A DNA stretch of 64,000 nt from Pareuzebyella sediminis (GTDB lineage Bacteria > Bacteroidota > Bacteroidia > Flavobacteriales > Flavobacteriaceae). Both the position numbers and the translations under genes were made by a program. Below, piece after piece: positions 18,925-27,964 of this stretch. Every line of letters starts with the position of its first letter. Position 1 is the stretch's first letter. The notes under the pieces were generated by a model, which did not search any database, was not told the DNA's origin, and saw only the letters and a list, made by a program, of their open reading frames with translations. Where the stretch lies: NCBI RefSeq assembly GCF_008367235.1, contig NZ_VTZS01000003.1:310001-374000 (forward strand), in the 5' to 3' direction.

Positions 18925-20049
18925 CTATCGTATAACTCGTTTCACTCTCTGCGATATTCCTGTCAAAATTTCATACGAAATCGTGCTTGCTGTGCGGGCA
19001 AATTGCTCGGCAGTAGGGTCTGCCCCAAAGACAATAACCTCATCACCGACCTCACAGGGTATATTTGTTATGTCTACCATAATCATATCCATACATACAT
19101 TCCCTATAATAAGGGCACTTTGTCCATTAATCGTCACATAGGTATTTCCACCCCCATATTGTCTTCCAATACCATCGGCATGGCCCAAGGGCAAAGTGGC
19201 CGTCTTTTTGGGCCTATCCGAAATAAACGCTCTATTGTAGCCGATGCTTTCCCCCTGTTCAATGTCATGAATTTGTGAGATAACGGTCTTTAGGGTCGCC
19301 ACTGGATGCAAGTCTCCATCGATTCTTGCATCGTTTCCGAAGCCGTATAGCCCAATACCACTACGCACCATCTCAAACTGTGCTTCAGGATAATTGATAA
19401 TACCGGAGGTGTTCAAAATATGCCTAAAAGGCCTGCTCTTTAGCCTCAAACTTACCTCCTCCATAATTTGGCAGAACCTTTCAATCTGGCCAAGGGTAAA
19501 TTCTTTCTCGTTCATATCTTCGGATGCGGCCAAGTGGGAGAAAACAGAGACCACTTTTATTTCTTCGCTTTCATTGAGTTGCCTGGCCACATCTTTGATA
19601 TCGCTTTGTTGTAACCCCAATCTATTGAGGCCCGTATTGAATTTTAGGTGTACCGGATAGGCCCTCTTTTTTAATTCTCGGGCCTTTAGTAAGAACTTCT
19701 CTAAAATTTTTGGGGAGTATAAACTAGGTTCTAGATCATGTTTAATAATATCTTCAAAACTTATCGGTAGGGGGTGAAGCACCAAAATGGGCAGTTTGAT
19801 TCCGGCCTCACGAAGGGCCATGCCTTCCTTTAAATAGGCTACGGCCAAATAATCGATACCTAAATCTTCCAGGCACTTCGCTACTACTATTGAATCGCTG
19901 CCGTAGGCAAAAGCTTTTACCACTCCCAAAAATTTAGTGGTCGGCCGTAACCTCTTCTTAAAATAATGGTAGTTATGGGCCAATGCGCCAAGGTCGATTT
20001 CGAGTACGGTCTCACCTAACCGATTCTCTTTATTGCTAAATTGCTCCAC
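18925..20049 (-). CDS. alr: Alanine racemase
   Basis: 374-residue PLP enzyme that makes D-alanine for peptidoglycan. PLP lysine Lys45 in FLGVVKAFAYGSD (the usual KANAYGHG is modified to KAFAYGSD), HLKFNTGLNRLGL in the TIM barrel, and the C-terminal-domain region SIGYNRAF with the catalytic Tyr; VCMDMIMVDIT contains the conserved MxxD metal/substrate-loop motif. Its start overlaps the end of tdk by one base, so it is translated together with thymidine kinase. Confidence 0.95.
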   Translation of the reverse strand: MEQFSNKENRLGETVLEIDLGALAHNYHYFKKRLRPTTKFLGVVKAFAYGSDSIVVAKCLEDLGIDYLAVAYLKEGMALREAGIKLPILVLHPLPISFEDIIKHDLEPSLYSPKILEKFLLKARELKKRAYPVHLKFNTGLNRLGLQQSDIKDVARQLNESEEIKVVSVFSHLAASEDMNEKEFTLGQIERFCQIMEEVSLRLKSRPFRHILNTSGIINYPEAQFEMVRSGIGLYGFGNDARIDGDLHPVATLKTVISQIHDIEQGESIGYNRAFISDRPKKTATLPLGHADGIGRQYGGGNTYVTINGQSALIIGNVCMDMIMVDITNIPCEVGDEVIVFGADPTAEQFARTASTISYEILTGISQRVKRVIR

Positions 20050-20693
20050 TAATTCTCCAATTTCTTATGATCGGGTCGGACCTCCTCGGTTTCCACATCA
20101 ATCTTACTGATCTTTTCACGAAGCATTGCCTTATAGAAAGCAGCACGGCTCAGGGGTTCATATTCTTCCGTCTCGCCAAGCATTACAATATTGTCGTTGC
20201 TCGATTTTCTAAAACTGTAGTTGGCCAAATTTCCTGTTCGGGTACAGACGGCATGCACTTTGGTAACATATTCGGCAGTAGCCATCAAAGCAGGCATGGG
20301 ACCAAAAGGGTTCCCTTTAAAATCCATGTCGAGACCAGCTACCACAACACGCACCCCTTTATTGGCAAGATCGTTACAGACCGTTACAATTTCGTCATCG
20401 AAAAACTGGGCCTCATCGATGCCCACAACATCGCACGTATCACCAAGAATACGGATATTCGCAGCCGCAGGTACCGCTGTAGAACGAATCTCGTTGGCAT
20501 CATGCGAAACCACTTTGTCTTCATCGTAACGCACGTCGATCATGGGTTTAAAAATTTCAACCTTTTGTTTGGCAAATTGTGCGCGCTTCAACCTACGGAT
20601 CAGTTCCTCGGTTTTACCAGAGAACATCGAACCACAGATAACCTCGATCCAGCCGAATTGTTCTTTGTGGTTGACAGTATTTTCGAGAAACAT
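20049..20693 (-). CDS. tdk: Thymidine kinase, type II
   Basis: 214-residue salvage enzyme that phosphorylates thymidine. P-loop GSMFSGKT (21-28), DVVGIDEAQFFDDEIV with Walker B Asp and catalytic Glu, GLDMDFKGNPFGPMP lasso region. The usual zinc-binding CxxC after the lasso reads CTRT here, so only one cysteine remains and the structural zinc site seems to be lost. First gene of a unit with alr (1-bp overlap). Confidence 0.95.
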   Translation of the reverse strand: MFLENTVNHKEQFGWIEVICGSMFSGKTEELIRRLKRAQFAKQKVEIFKPMIDVRYDEDKVVSHDANEIRSTAVPAAANIRILGDTCDVVGIDEAQFFDDEIVTVCNDLANKGVRVVVAGLDMDFKGNPFGPMPALMATAEYVTKVHAVCTRTGNLANYSFRKSSNDNIVMLGETEEYEPLSRAAFYKAMLREKISKIDVETEEVRPDHKKLEN

Positions 20694-20813
20694 TTTGTAA
20701 TTTTAGACGAAAGTAATGGGTTTTTCGTTGTTATACTGTAAGACAGCTTTAAGGAATAAAGTTAACAAAGATAGAGATACCTTTTTATCTGTTACAAAAG
20801 ATTAAAAATATCA

Positions 20814-21524
20814 ATGATGAAGAAAAGATTAAAGGAAGAACTTCGGAAGCTTTCTACCGATATCATCACTTCGGGAGATATGAACGATATTGGAGATTTA
20901 TACACGGCCGCCAAAAATCTTTATGAAAAGCTCGCAGTACTGAAGTTTATAGAAGAAAAGTTACATGATATTGAAGTAGATGTCTCCAAGAGTATTATCG
21001 GTGCCAAGTTTGAAAAAATGGCCGCTGCGGTACTGAGTGCAAACTCATCCGTTCCCGAAAGTAATCCACATCAAGAAGATATAATGATTCCAGGTATCGA
21101 CACCATTAAACACATGGTTTCTGAAATGCCCAACGATACCCCAAAAGCAGATGAAAAACCGATAGACGAGGTGTTGGCCGAGTTTCTGGCAAAACCCGAT
21201 TATCTGAAGAATGATAAAGAACTTTTTATGCCTCCAAAAGAAGAGGCCCAAAAAAAGGAAACACCCCTAAAGTCACTCAACGATCGATTGGCACATAAGG
21301 AAATCAAAGTAGATCTCAATAACAGAATTGCATTCGTTAAACATCTATTCAATGGTAGCACTGAAGACTATAATCGGGTGCTCTCACAACTTAGCACGAT
21401 AGACTCTGAAGAACGTTCGATTTCTTTTATCGAAAACATGGTTAAACCCGATTATAACCATTGGGCCGGTAAAGAAGAATATGCGGTACGCTTTATGCAA
21501 ATCATCGAACGGAGGTTTAGCTAG
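20814..21524 (+). CDS. Conserved hypothetical cytoplasmic protein
   Basis: 236 residues (ATG 20814, or the next codon ATG 20817). No signal peptide or TM segment. Three parts are visible: an N-terminal helical coiled-coil-like region (1-90), an acidic, Pro/Glu/Lys-rich linker (95-160), and a C-terminal helical domain (165-236) reading NNRIAFVKHLFNGSTEDYNRVL then FIENMVKPDYNHWAGKEEYA. The C-terminal module recalls uncharacterised proteins I associate with Bacteroidota, but I cannot assign a function. The gene stands alone, divergent from tdk and convergent with the lipoprotein hydrolase. Confidence 0.8.
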   Translation: MMKKRLKEELRKLSTDIITSGDMNDIGDLYTAAKNLYEKLAVLKFIEEKLHDIEVDVSKSIIGAKFEKMAAAVLSANSSVPESNPHQEDIMIPGIDTIKHMVSEMPNDTPKADEKPIDEVLAEFLAKPDYLKNDKELFMPPKEEAQKKETPLKSLNDRLAHKEIKVDLNNRIAFVKHLFNGSTEDYNRVLSQLSTIDSEERSISFIENMVKPDYNHWAGKEEYAVRFMQIIERRFS

Positions 21525-21561
21525 AGGCGATTCACCTTCAAAAATATATTCTTGGGTATTT

Positions 21562-22509
21562 TCAGGGTTCCTCAAAAAGCATATTCAGGAACTCAAGCAT
21601 CCCGTGAAAATGGTCTACATGGTCGGGCGCAGTGTTACCTGCAAATGCCAAGACCCTAAATCGACCTTGTTTCGTTTCCGCCAACTGTTGCATCCCCACC
21701 GGGCCATGTTTGAGCACTGCATTTCGTGGTAACTTCAATTGCTCGAGCAACCATTCGCTTGTTTCCGTTGTGCTCGCATACGTTCCGGGAAATATTTCCG
21801 AATGGGTAATCACTAAGCTTTTTCTACCCGCAACCGCTGCCTTCGCATACTTTAAAAAATTGCTCAACTTATCCGTGTTAAGTGTTCCGCCATCCGCTAA
21901 TCGGGTCTTATCTGGAATATAATCCGTATGCAGACCGTCTAAAAGTAGGATGCCATCCAATTCATCGAAATGGGATTTTAATAATTCCCGAACCGCACCG
22001 TAGCCCGCACTGAAAGAACTGCAATAGATTTTACCGATTTTCTGTAAGGATAATTTGTTCCGTATCGCCACAATAAAATCAAGAAATACCGTGGTGTCTT
22101 CAAAAGGCCGGCCATACACCGAAGAGCCTGAGCCTAATTGAACAACGGCCAGGGCCATAGGCCTTTCAAGGTGGTACATCGCATCGATAGGTACAAAGGG
22201 AGCCCCATGAAAATGGATTAACAAATCAAGTTCGCCTAAAGTATTGGCAAGGGGAGGAAGGTAAAGGGTAACCGGTTCTGCTAACACGCCTTCCAAGATT
22301 TCCTTTCGGCCCAGTTGGACCGTATCCTTGATTCGACCATGTTCCCTAATATGTTCTTGCATGGGTGAGGGCACCTGGGCCATCATTGGTGAAGGGTTCA
22401 TTTTTTTTGCGCTGCTACATGCCATGCACATGGAAAGGGCAACCGCCGATATCCATGTTTTCGCATAGCAATAGCTTAACCTTTTAAAGGGTACCAATCG
22501 TGATTTCAT
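21562..22509 (-). CDS. Lipoprotein alpha/beta-hydrolase-like protein
   Basis: 315 residues. The N-terminus carries a lipoprotein signal (WISAVALSMCMACSS, lipobox MACS). The rest resembles an alpha/beta-hydrolase: LDLLIHFHGAPFVPIDAM (oxyanion HG-type turn), a nucleophile elbow YCSSFSAGYGAVRELL (SFSAG), an Asp candidate in LDGLHTDYIP and a C-terminal His in APDHVDHFHGMLEFL. An esterase-like role outside the cytoplasm is likely, but the substrate is unknown. It is divergent from rsmI. Confidence 0.7.
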   Translation of the reverse strand: MKSRLVPFKRLSYCYAKTWISAVALSMCMACSSAKKMNPSPMMAQVPSPMQEHIREHGRIKDTVQLGRKEILEGVLAEPVTLYLPPLANTLGELDLLIHFHGAPFVPIDAMYHLERPMALAVVQLGSGSSVYGRPFEDTTVFLDFIVAIRNKLSLQKIGKIYCSSFSAGYGAVRELLKSHFDELDGILLLDGLHTDYIPDKTRLADGGTLNTDKLSNFLKYAKAAVAGRKSLVITHSEIFPGTYASTTETSEWLLEQLKLPRNAVLKHGPVGMQQLAETKQGRFRVLAFAGNTAPDHVDHFHGMLEFLNMLFEEP

Positions 22510-22587
22510 AGTCGAAAAAAGAAAATCGTCTTAAAAGTAATGAAAAAGGAAGCAATTTTTCTATGACAAGGTTTATCTTGAATTAGC

Positions 22588-22595
22588 TACTTTTG
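22588..22595 (+). promoter_or_regulatory. TAnnTTTG -7 box of rsmI
   Basis: TACTTTTG matches the Bacteroidota -7 consensus and lies 28 bases before the rsmI ATG at 22624. No exact -33 TTG at ideal spacing was seen. Confidence 0.5.
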
Positions 22596-22623
22596 AAGGC
22601 AACACGATGGTTAAAAAAAAGAA

Positions 22624-23292
22624 ATGGCCAAACTTTATCTGGTTCCGACACCCATAGGTAATCTAGAAGATATGACGCTACGCGCCATACGTATTTTGAA
22701 GGAGGTACACCTTATTTTGGCCGAAGATACGAGAACCAGCGGCAAACTTTTACGGCACTTTGATATTGAAACGCCCATGCAAAGTCACCATATGCACAAC
22801 GAACACAAGACCGTAAATACGCTTGTCAACCGAATACAGAAAGGTGAAACTATGGCCCTTATTTCAGATGCAGGCACTCCGGCTATCTCCGACCCCGGAT
22901 TTTTATTGGTTCGGGCCTGTATCGCTGAAGATATACCGATAGAATGTCTTCCCGGGCCCACGGCCTTCGTTCCTGCATTGGTAAAAAGTGGTCTTCCTAG
23001 CGACAAGTTTGTTTTTGAAGGTTTTCTGCCGCCTAAAAAAGGGCGCCAGACCCGCTTACAACTTCTAGCCGAAGAAACCCGCACCTTAATCTTTTATGAA
23101 TCCCCGTACAAACTAGTAAAAACCCTGTCCGATGTCGTTACTTATTTTGGTGCGGACCGGCCGGTTTCCGTATCGCGCGAATTGACCAAAATATATGAGG
23201 AAACTATTCGTGGAACCGCCGAAGAGGTACTACAGTACTATTCGGAACACTCGCCTAAAGGTGAAATCGTTATTGTTATTGGGGGGAAATAA
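22624..23292 (+). CDS. rsmI: 16S rRNA 2'-O-ribose C1402 methyltransferase
   Basis: 222 residues, tetrapyrrole methylase fold. It uses S-adenosylmethionine to 2'-O-methylate C1402 in the ribosomal decoding centre. The N-terminus LYLVPTPIGNLEDMTLRAI is diagnostic for RsmI, followed by LAEDTRTSGKLLRHF, ALISDAGTPAISDPGFLLV (AdoMet loop) and ECLPGPTAFVPALVKSGLP. The form is shorter than E. coli RsmI (about 286) because it lacks the C-terminal extension. Monocistronic. Confidence 0.96.
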   Translation: MAKLYLVPTPIGNLEDMTLRAIRILKEVHLILAEDTRTSGKLLRHFDIETPMQSHHMHNEHKTVNTLVNRIQKGETMALISDAGTPAISDPGFLLVRACIAEDIPIECLPGPTAFVPALVKSGLPSDKFVFEGFLPPKKGRQTRLQLLAEETRTLIFYESPYKLVKTLSDVVTYFGADRPVSVSRELTKIYEETIRGTAEEVLQYYSEHSPKGEIVIVIGGK

Positions 23293-23360
23293 GTCTTATT
23301 GGCATCTTAAGGTGACTTTTATATAAATTCCTACGGAGTTCCAATATCTATCAAGCAAAT

Positions 23361-23963
23361 TCAATATTCAGAGCCTCCGTGTTTTCCTTGATCCCAGCCA
23401 TACTTGCCTAAATATTTTTCGCCACTTTCTATCGCTCCCTCTTCCATCGAAGTACCCATCGAATCATTCCATCGGTTAAGATAGCCGAACAAGGCAATGA
23501 CGCCGAGCATTTCTACGATTTCTCCTTCCGTATAAAACTGGTAAAGCCTTTTCTTGAGTACACTATCTACCGTATTGGGTACTTGCGAAGCCGCTAGTGC
23601 AAAGTCAAGAGCCACTCTTTCTGCCTCCGAGAATGCATTATGGGTGCGGTACTTCCAAATATTGTCCAGTTTTTCCTGCTCGGCCCCATAGCGTTCCGCG
23701 GCTCTTATGGCATGCGCCTGACAATACCGACATCCCGTAGCGTTACTGCTTACCCAAGCAATCAGACGTTTTAAGGCAGAGGTAACCTGGCCTTCATTTG
23801 CCATCACAGCCTTGTTAAGATTAATAAAGGCTTTGGAAATGGCGGGGCGATGTTGCATGGTCAAAACCGAATTCGGACAAAAACCCAAGGTCTCGTTGAA
23901 GAACTCAGCCAATTTTTTGGTTTCATCATCATGGTCGGGGTCAAGCGGCGGTACAAGTGGCAT
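23361..23963 (-). CDS. Carboxymuconolactone decarboxylase/AhpD-like peroxidase-related protein
   Basis: 200 residues, all-helical AhpD fold. The active site is CRYCQAHAIRAAERYG (CxxC plus His), as in alkylhydroperoxidase D and the uncharacterised peroxidase-related family; the C-terminal half repeats the helical pattern (VEMLGVIALFGYLNRWND). Role: probable thiol-dependent peroxide or redox function in the cytoplasm. It is divergent from an OsmC-family gene with only 50 bp between the start codons, so a shared oxidative-stress control region is likely. Confidence 0.88.
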   Translation of the reverse strand: MPLVPPLDPDHDDETKKLAEFFNETLGFCPNSVLTMQHRPAISKAFINLNKAVMANEGQVTSALKRLIAWVSSNATGCRYCQAHAIRAAERYGAEQEKLDNIWKYRTHNAFSEAERVALDFALAASQVPNTVDSVLKKRLYQFYTEGEIVEMLGVIALFGYLNRWNDSMGTSMEEGAIESGEKYLGKYGWDQGKHGGSEY

Positions 23964-23981
23964 GGTTTATTTTCTTTAGAT

Positions 23982-23989
23982 TACTTTTG
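23982..23989 (+). promoter_or_regulatory. TAnnTTTG -7 box of the OsmC-family gene
   Basis: TACTTTTG, identical to the box before rsmI, 24 bases upstream of the ATG at 24014 and inside the 50-bp divergent region shared with the AhpD-like gene. Confidence 0.5.
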
Positions 23990-24013
23990 TAGTTAGAAAA
24001 TAAACAAAAAATT

Positions 24014-24442
24014 ATGCCTACGAAAAATCATATCAGCACAAAATGGTCGGGAAAGATGGCTTTCGAAAGTACCAACCCTTCAGGGTTGAACTTTACCATT
24101 GATGCGAGCCCCGATGATGGCGGTGAAGGAAAGGGATTGCGCCCTAAAGCACTGATGCTTTCAAGTCTGGCCGGATGTTCAGGACTCGATGTGGTTTCCT
24201 TGATAAAAAAAATGAAGCTTGAAGTAGATGACTTCCATATCGAGACTATCGCAAATTTAACAGAGGAACATCCCAAATTTTATGATGCGGTCACCGTGGA
24301 ATATCATTTTCACGGGAAAAATCTTGATGAAAAGAAGCTCCAACGGGCCGTTGACCTTTCTGTTGAAAAATATTGTGGGGTCATGGAGATGTTTCGAAGT
24401 TTTGCAAAAATGGACATCCAAATAAGGTATCACCATACCTAA
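24014..24442 (+). CDS. OsmC/Ohr-family peroxide reductase
   Basis: 142 residues with the two redox cysteines of the family: Cys55 in SSLAGCSGLDVVSLIKK and Cys121 in LSVEKYCGVMEMF. OsmC/Ohr proteins reduce organic hydroperoxides with lipoyl or thiol partners. The order of segments (GLRPKALMLSSLAGC, VEYHFHGKNLDEKKLQRAV) suits the YhfA-like subgroup rather than Ohr proper. Divergent from the AhpD-like gene. Confidence 0.9.
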   Translation: MPTKNHISTKWSGKMAFESTNPSGLNFTIDASPDDGGEGKGLRPKALMLSSLAGCSGLDVVSLIKKMKLEVDDFHIETIANLTEEHPKFYDAVTVEYHFHGKNLDEKKLQRAVDLSVEKYCGVMEMFRSFAKMDIQIRYHHT

Positions 24443-24733
24443 TAGTTCTATATAGATAACCTAAGTTTTGTGTACCATTATTTGGCAAGCAAGCAGGCTC
24501 CAATTTTCCGGTCCATTTAAATTAGGCAAGTCAAATCTCGATGAAACACCTTATTCAAGGGCTTGTCTGAAATCTAAGGGGCCATTATGGAATCAGTGAC
24601 ACATCTACTTGCATAGAATCTCGGAATGCAAATGGAACAAAACTGGAATGGGTACTGGAAAGCCCATTTGGAATAACATCGTGGCCATTAAAGACACCAT
24701 GTGCCTTGCTGGTCTATTGAACTTAACTTTATT

Positions 24734-26422
24734 ATGCGTTGGACTATTAAACCTAAGCCTGAACAAAATCGGATAGACCAATTGGCCAGGGCATTAAATG
24801 TCGACAGTTTGGTGGCGCACTTGTTGTTACAGAGGGGAATAACCTCTTATGAGGAGGCCAAAAAATTTTTTCGCCCAGAACTCTCCGACCTACATGATCC
24901 TTTTTTAATGAAGGATATGCGTAAAGCAGTGTCGCGTATTGAACGAGCCATATCACAAGGAGAAAACATTCTGGTCTATGGAGATTATGATGTGGATGGA
25001 ACTACTGCGGTTGCCCTTTTATCTTCTTTTTTGTTAACCTATTACCCTAATGTAGCTACTTATATCCCCGACAGATATACCGAGGGGTATGGAGTTTCTT
25101 ATCAAGGTATCGACTTTGCAGAAGATAATGGGTTTTCACTTATTATTGCGCTAGACTGTGGTGTAAAGGCTATTGACCAAGTAGCATATGCCAAAGCGAA
25201 AAAAATCGATTTTGTGATATGTGATCATCATCGGCCTGGAAAAGAACTACCCAGCGCCGTAGCCATTTTAGATCCGAAGAGGGAAGATTGTAAGTATCCC
25301 TTTGACGAGCTATGCGGTTGCGGTGTGGGCTTCAAACTTGTACAAGCCTTGGCCGATGCCCACGGAAAAACAATCGAAGATTTGACTCCTTATCTAGATT
25401 TGGTGGCAACCGCCATAGGCGCCGATATTGTTCCGATAACGGGCGAGAACCGTGTTCTGGCCTATCATGGCTTGAAAGTAATCAACTCCTATCCTCGGGT
25501 AGGTTTCAAAGCCATTATTAATCAAATAAAAAAGAAAACACTCACGATTACCGATGTCGTTTTTATCATCGCCCCACGCATTAATGCAGCCGGACGCATG
25601 AAACACGGCCAACATGCCGTAACCCTGCTTGTAGAAACCGATATGGAAAAAGCGGTGGTCTTTGCGAACGAAATTGAGAAATTCAACAAAGATAGGCGTG
25701 ACCTTGATCAAGAAATAACCCAAGAGGCTCTTTTACAGATCCAGGCCAATAAAGAGGAAAACCGTTTTACTTCGGTCGTCTACAAGGATACTTGGCACAA
25801 AGGAGTGATTGGCATTGTGGCCTCCCGATTGACGGAGACCTACTATCGCCCTACCTTGGTCTTTACCAAAAGCGGTGACAAATTGGCGGCCTCGGCACGT
25901 TCGGTAAAGGGTTTTGATGTATACACCGCTCTCGAAGGGTGTGCCGAATGTATCGAACAGTTCGGAGGGCACAAATATGCGGCAGGGCTCACTTTGCGGG
26001 AAGGACAGTACCAGAATTTCAAGGACAGGTTCGAAAAAGTGGTCGGCCAGACCATTGATCCAAAACTTTTGACCCCTGAAATCTTGGTAGATGCCCCCGT
26101 CGATTTTAACCAAATAACCCCAAAACTTTTTCGAATCATTCGACAATTTGCCCCTTTTGGGCCTGGAAACATGACGCCTGTTTTTATGTCTGAAAATCTG
26201 TCTGACAGTGGATATGCTAAAGCGGTCGGAGAGGGTGAAAAGCATCTAAAACTTTCGCTGACTCAATATGGTGTAGGTCCTATCGGGGCCATTGGCTTTA
26301 ACTTAGGGAATAGATTAGACCGCGTTGTTGCGCGTAGTCCCTTTAGTGCTGCGTTTTGTCTTGACGAAAATGAATGGCAGGGAACGGTAAGCCTTCAATT
26401 GAAGATTAAGGACATTAAATAA
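24734..26422 (+). CDS. recJ: Single-stranded-DNA-specific exonuclease RecJ
   Basis: 562 residues from ATG 24734 (MRWTIKPKPEQNRIDQLA), the standard N-terminus; an earlier in-frame ATG at 24701 adds eleven residues unlike the family. It degrades ssDNA 5' to 3' in recombination and mismatch repair. DHH-family motifs: VYGDYDVDGTTAVALL (motif I), LIIALDCGVKA, VICDHHRPGKELP (DHH), GCGVGFKLVQAL, then the DHHA1 part ASARSVKGFDVYTALE and FGGHKYAAGLTL, and a C-terminal OB-fold region. Length is typical of RecJ. The preceding 291 bp contain no gene I can see. Confidence 0.96.
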   Translation: MRWTIKPKPEQNRIDQLARALNVDSLVAHLLLQRGITSYEEAKKFFRPELSDLHDPFLMKDMRKAVSRIERAISQGENILVYGDYDVDGTTAVALLSSFLLTYYPNVATYIPDRYTEGYGVSYQGIDFAEDNGFSLIIALDCGVKAIDQVAYAKAKKIDFVICDHHRPGKELPSAVAILDPKREDCKYPFDELCGCGVGFKLVQALADAHGKTIEDLTPYLDLVATAIGADIVPITGENRVLAYHGLKVINSYPRVGFKAIINQIKKKTLTITDVVFIIAPRINAAGRMKHGQHAVTLLVETDMEKAVVFANEIEKFNKDRRDLDQEITQEALLQIQANKEENRFTSVVYKDTWHKGVIGIVASRLTETYYRPTLVFTKSGDKLAASARSVKGFDVYTALEGCAECIEQFGGHKYAAGLTLREGQYQNFKDRFEKVVGQTIDPKLLTPEILVDAPVDFNQITPKLFRIIRQFAPFGPGNMTPVFMSENLSDSGYAKAVGEGEKHLKLSLTQYGVGPIGAIGFNLGNRLDRVVARSPFSAAFCLDENEWQGTVSLQLKIKDIK

Positions 26423-26636
26423 AACCGACCGCCCAGTCTGTTCAACTGGTAGAAAGGATATCAAAAGGCCAAATACAGACTCGTACTATCAAATAGTGGT
26501 CCGTTCGTCGATCAAATACTTCACCTACTATTGTCAATCGACCCTAAAAAACCAACTGCCGGGTCGGTAATGGCCAGGGTCAGAGCTAAGAGAACAAAAT
26601 TGTAGCATTTCGTGCTAGTCGCACGGGATATCGAAT

Positions 26637-26644
26637 TATCTTTG
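26637..26644 (+). promoter_or_regulatory. TAnnTTTG -7 box of MFS gene
   Basis: TATCTTTG matches the Bacteroidota -7 consensus, 24 bases before the ATG at 26669. The rest of the 246-bp gap after recJ shows nothing else. Confidence 0.5.
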
Positions 26645-26668
26645 CGACCTCCTTAGTAATCCACCCAT

Positions 26669-27928
26669 ATGGATCCTTACGCGGCCTTACGTTTTAAAGA
26701 ATTCAATGTTTTTTTGGGGGTTCGTTTTGCCATGGTATTTGCCTGGTCGATGCAATTCATTGTTATTGAATGGCAGGTCTATTCTTTAACAAAAGACCCC
26801 TTATCATTAGGCATTATTGGGCTTATGGAAGTAATTCCTGCAGTGGCAACCGCCTTATTTGCCGGTCACGTGGTCGACCAGAAAGAAAAGCGCAATTTGT
26901 TGGTGAAGTGTATCTTGGGATTTTCTGTTCTAAGCCTTGGGCTTTTTATATTGAGTTGGCCTTCGATGGAAAACAGTATAGCAACCGCTACCGTACTCTA
27001 TATTATTTACGCGCTGGTTTTTTTAGGTGGCATCGTTCGGGCATTTTTAGGACCGACCATCTTTTCCTTGATTGCCCTTATCGTACCCAAAAAAGTATAT
27101 CCAAATGCGGCAACATGGAGTACGACCACATGGCAATTAGGTGCTGTTCTAGGGCCTGCCCTAGCTGGTTTTTCCATTAGTTGGATTGGTGTCCATTGGT
27201 CTATGTGCCTTATTTTCGCTTTTTCATTGATTGCCCTTCTCATGCTTCTTCAAATATCAAGAAAACCGATACTCAATCCGAAAATAGGCGAACCCGTTTT
27301 TCAAAGCCTGAAAGAAGGCCTTCGTTTCGTGTTTGACAACAAGGCCATATTAGGAGCGTTGACTTTAGATATGATCGCGGTTCTTTTTGGGGGAGCTGTT
27401 GCCCTTCTTCCGATATTTGCCCAAGATATACTTCACGTTGGCGCCGAAGGATTCGGGATTTTAAGGGCCGCTCCGGCAGTAGGAGCTGCTATAACCATGT
27501 TAGGGTCGACCCGGTTCCCATTACATCGCAATGCGGGTAAAAAATTACTGTGGGCGGTATTCGGCTTTGGTTTATGTATTATCGTTTTCGGTCTGTCGAC
27601 CTATTTCTGGATATCGGTAATAGCCCTATTTTTAAGTGGTGCGGTCGATGGTGTTTCTATGATTATACGGCAGACCATTCTTCAATTAAAGACCCCTGAC
27701 TCAATGCGGGGAAGGGTCGCTTCTGTAAACTCAATGTTCGTAGGCTCTTCCAATGAACTCGGTGCCTTTGAAAGTGGTCTGACCGCCAAATTGATGGGTA
27801 CTGTAACGGCTGTGGTTTTTGGCGGCACTATGACTTTACTTACCGTAGGGCTGACGGCCTTTGCCTCACCCACATTCAGGGCCCTCGACCTGCAAAAGGA
27901 TATCGATGAGCATGAGTCTCAAGATTAG
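26669..27928 (+). CDS. MFS transporter, MFS_3/EntS-like
   Basis: 419 residues with about 10-12 TM helices. The MFS loop 2-3 signature is modified to LFAGHVVDQKEKRNLLVKC (residues ~60-78), and the second-half counterpart follows helix 7. Similarity is to the MFS_3/EntS group of drug or siderophore exporters (MVFAWSMQFIVIEWQVYSLT near the start, DGVSMIIRQTILQLKTPDSMRGRVASV in the centre of the second half, a hallmark of this group). Substrate unknown. It stands alone on the plus strand, convergent with lpxH. Confidence 0.88.
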   Translation: MDPYAALRFKEFNVFLGVRFAMVFAWSMQFIVIEWQVYSLTKDPLSLGIIGLMEVIPAVATALFAGHVVDQKEKRNLLVKCILGFSVLSLGLFILSWPSMENSIATATVLYIIYALVFLGGIVRAFLGPTIFSLIALIVPKKVYPNAATWSTTTWQLGAVLGPALAGFSISWIGVHWSMCLIFAFSLIALLMLLQISRKPILNPKIGEPVFQSLKEGLRFVFDNKAILGALTLDMIAVLFGGAVALLPIFAQDILHVGAEGFGILRAAPAVGAAITMLGSTRFPLHRNAGKKLLWAVFGFGLCIIVFGLSTYFWISVIALFLSGAVDGVSMIIRQTILQLKTPDSMRGRVASVNSMFVGSSNELGAFESGLTAKLMGTVTAVVFGGTMTLLTVGLTAFASPTFRALDLQKDIDEHESQD

Positions 27929-27964
27929 CGCGAATATTACATGCCCAAATTAGTTTTTGCTATA

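Noticed and set aside
20067-20741. 224-codon plus-strand frame across tdk
   Set aside because: It lies antisense to thymidine kinase, whose P-loop and other motifs are intact; the frame has no signature of its own.
25733-26245. 170-codon minus-strand frame within recJ
   Set aside because: recJ is complete on the plus strand with DHH motifs; the minus frame has no family signature.
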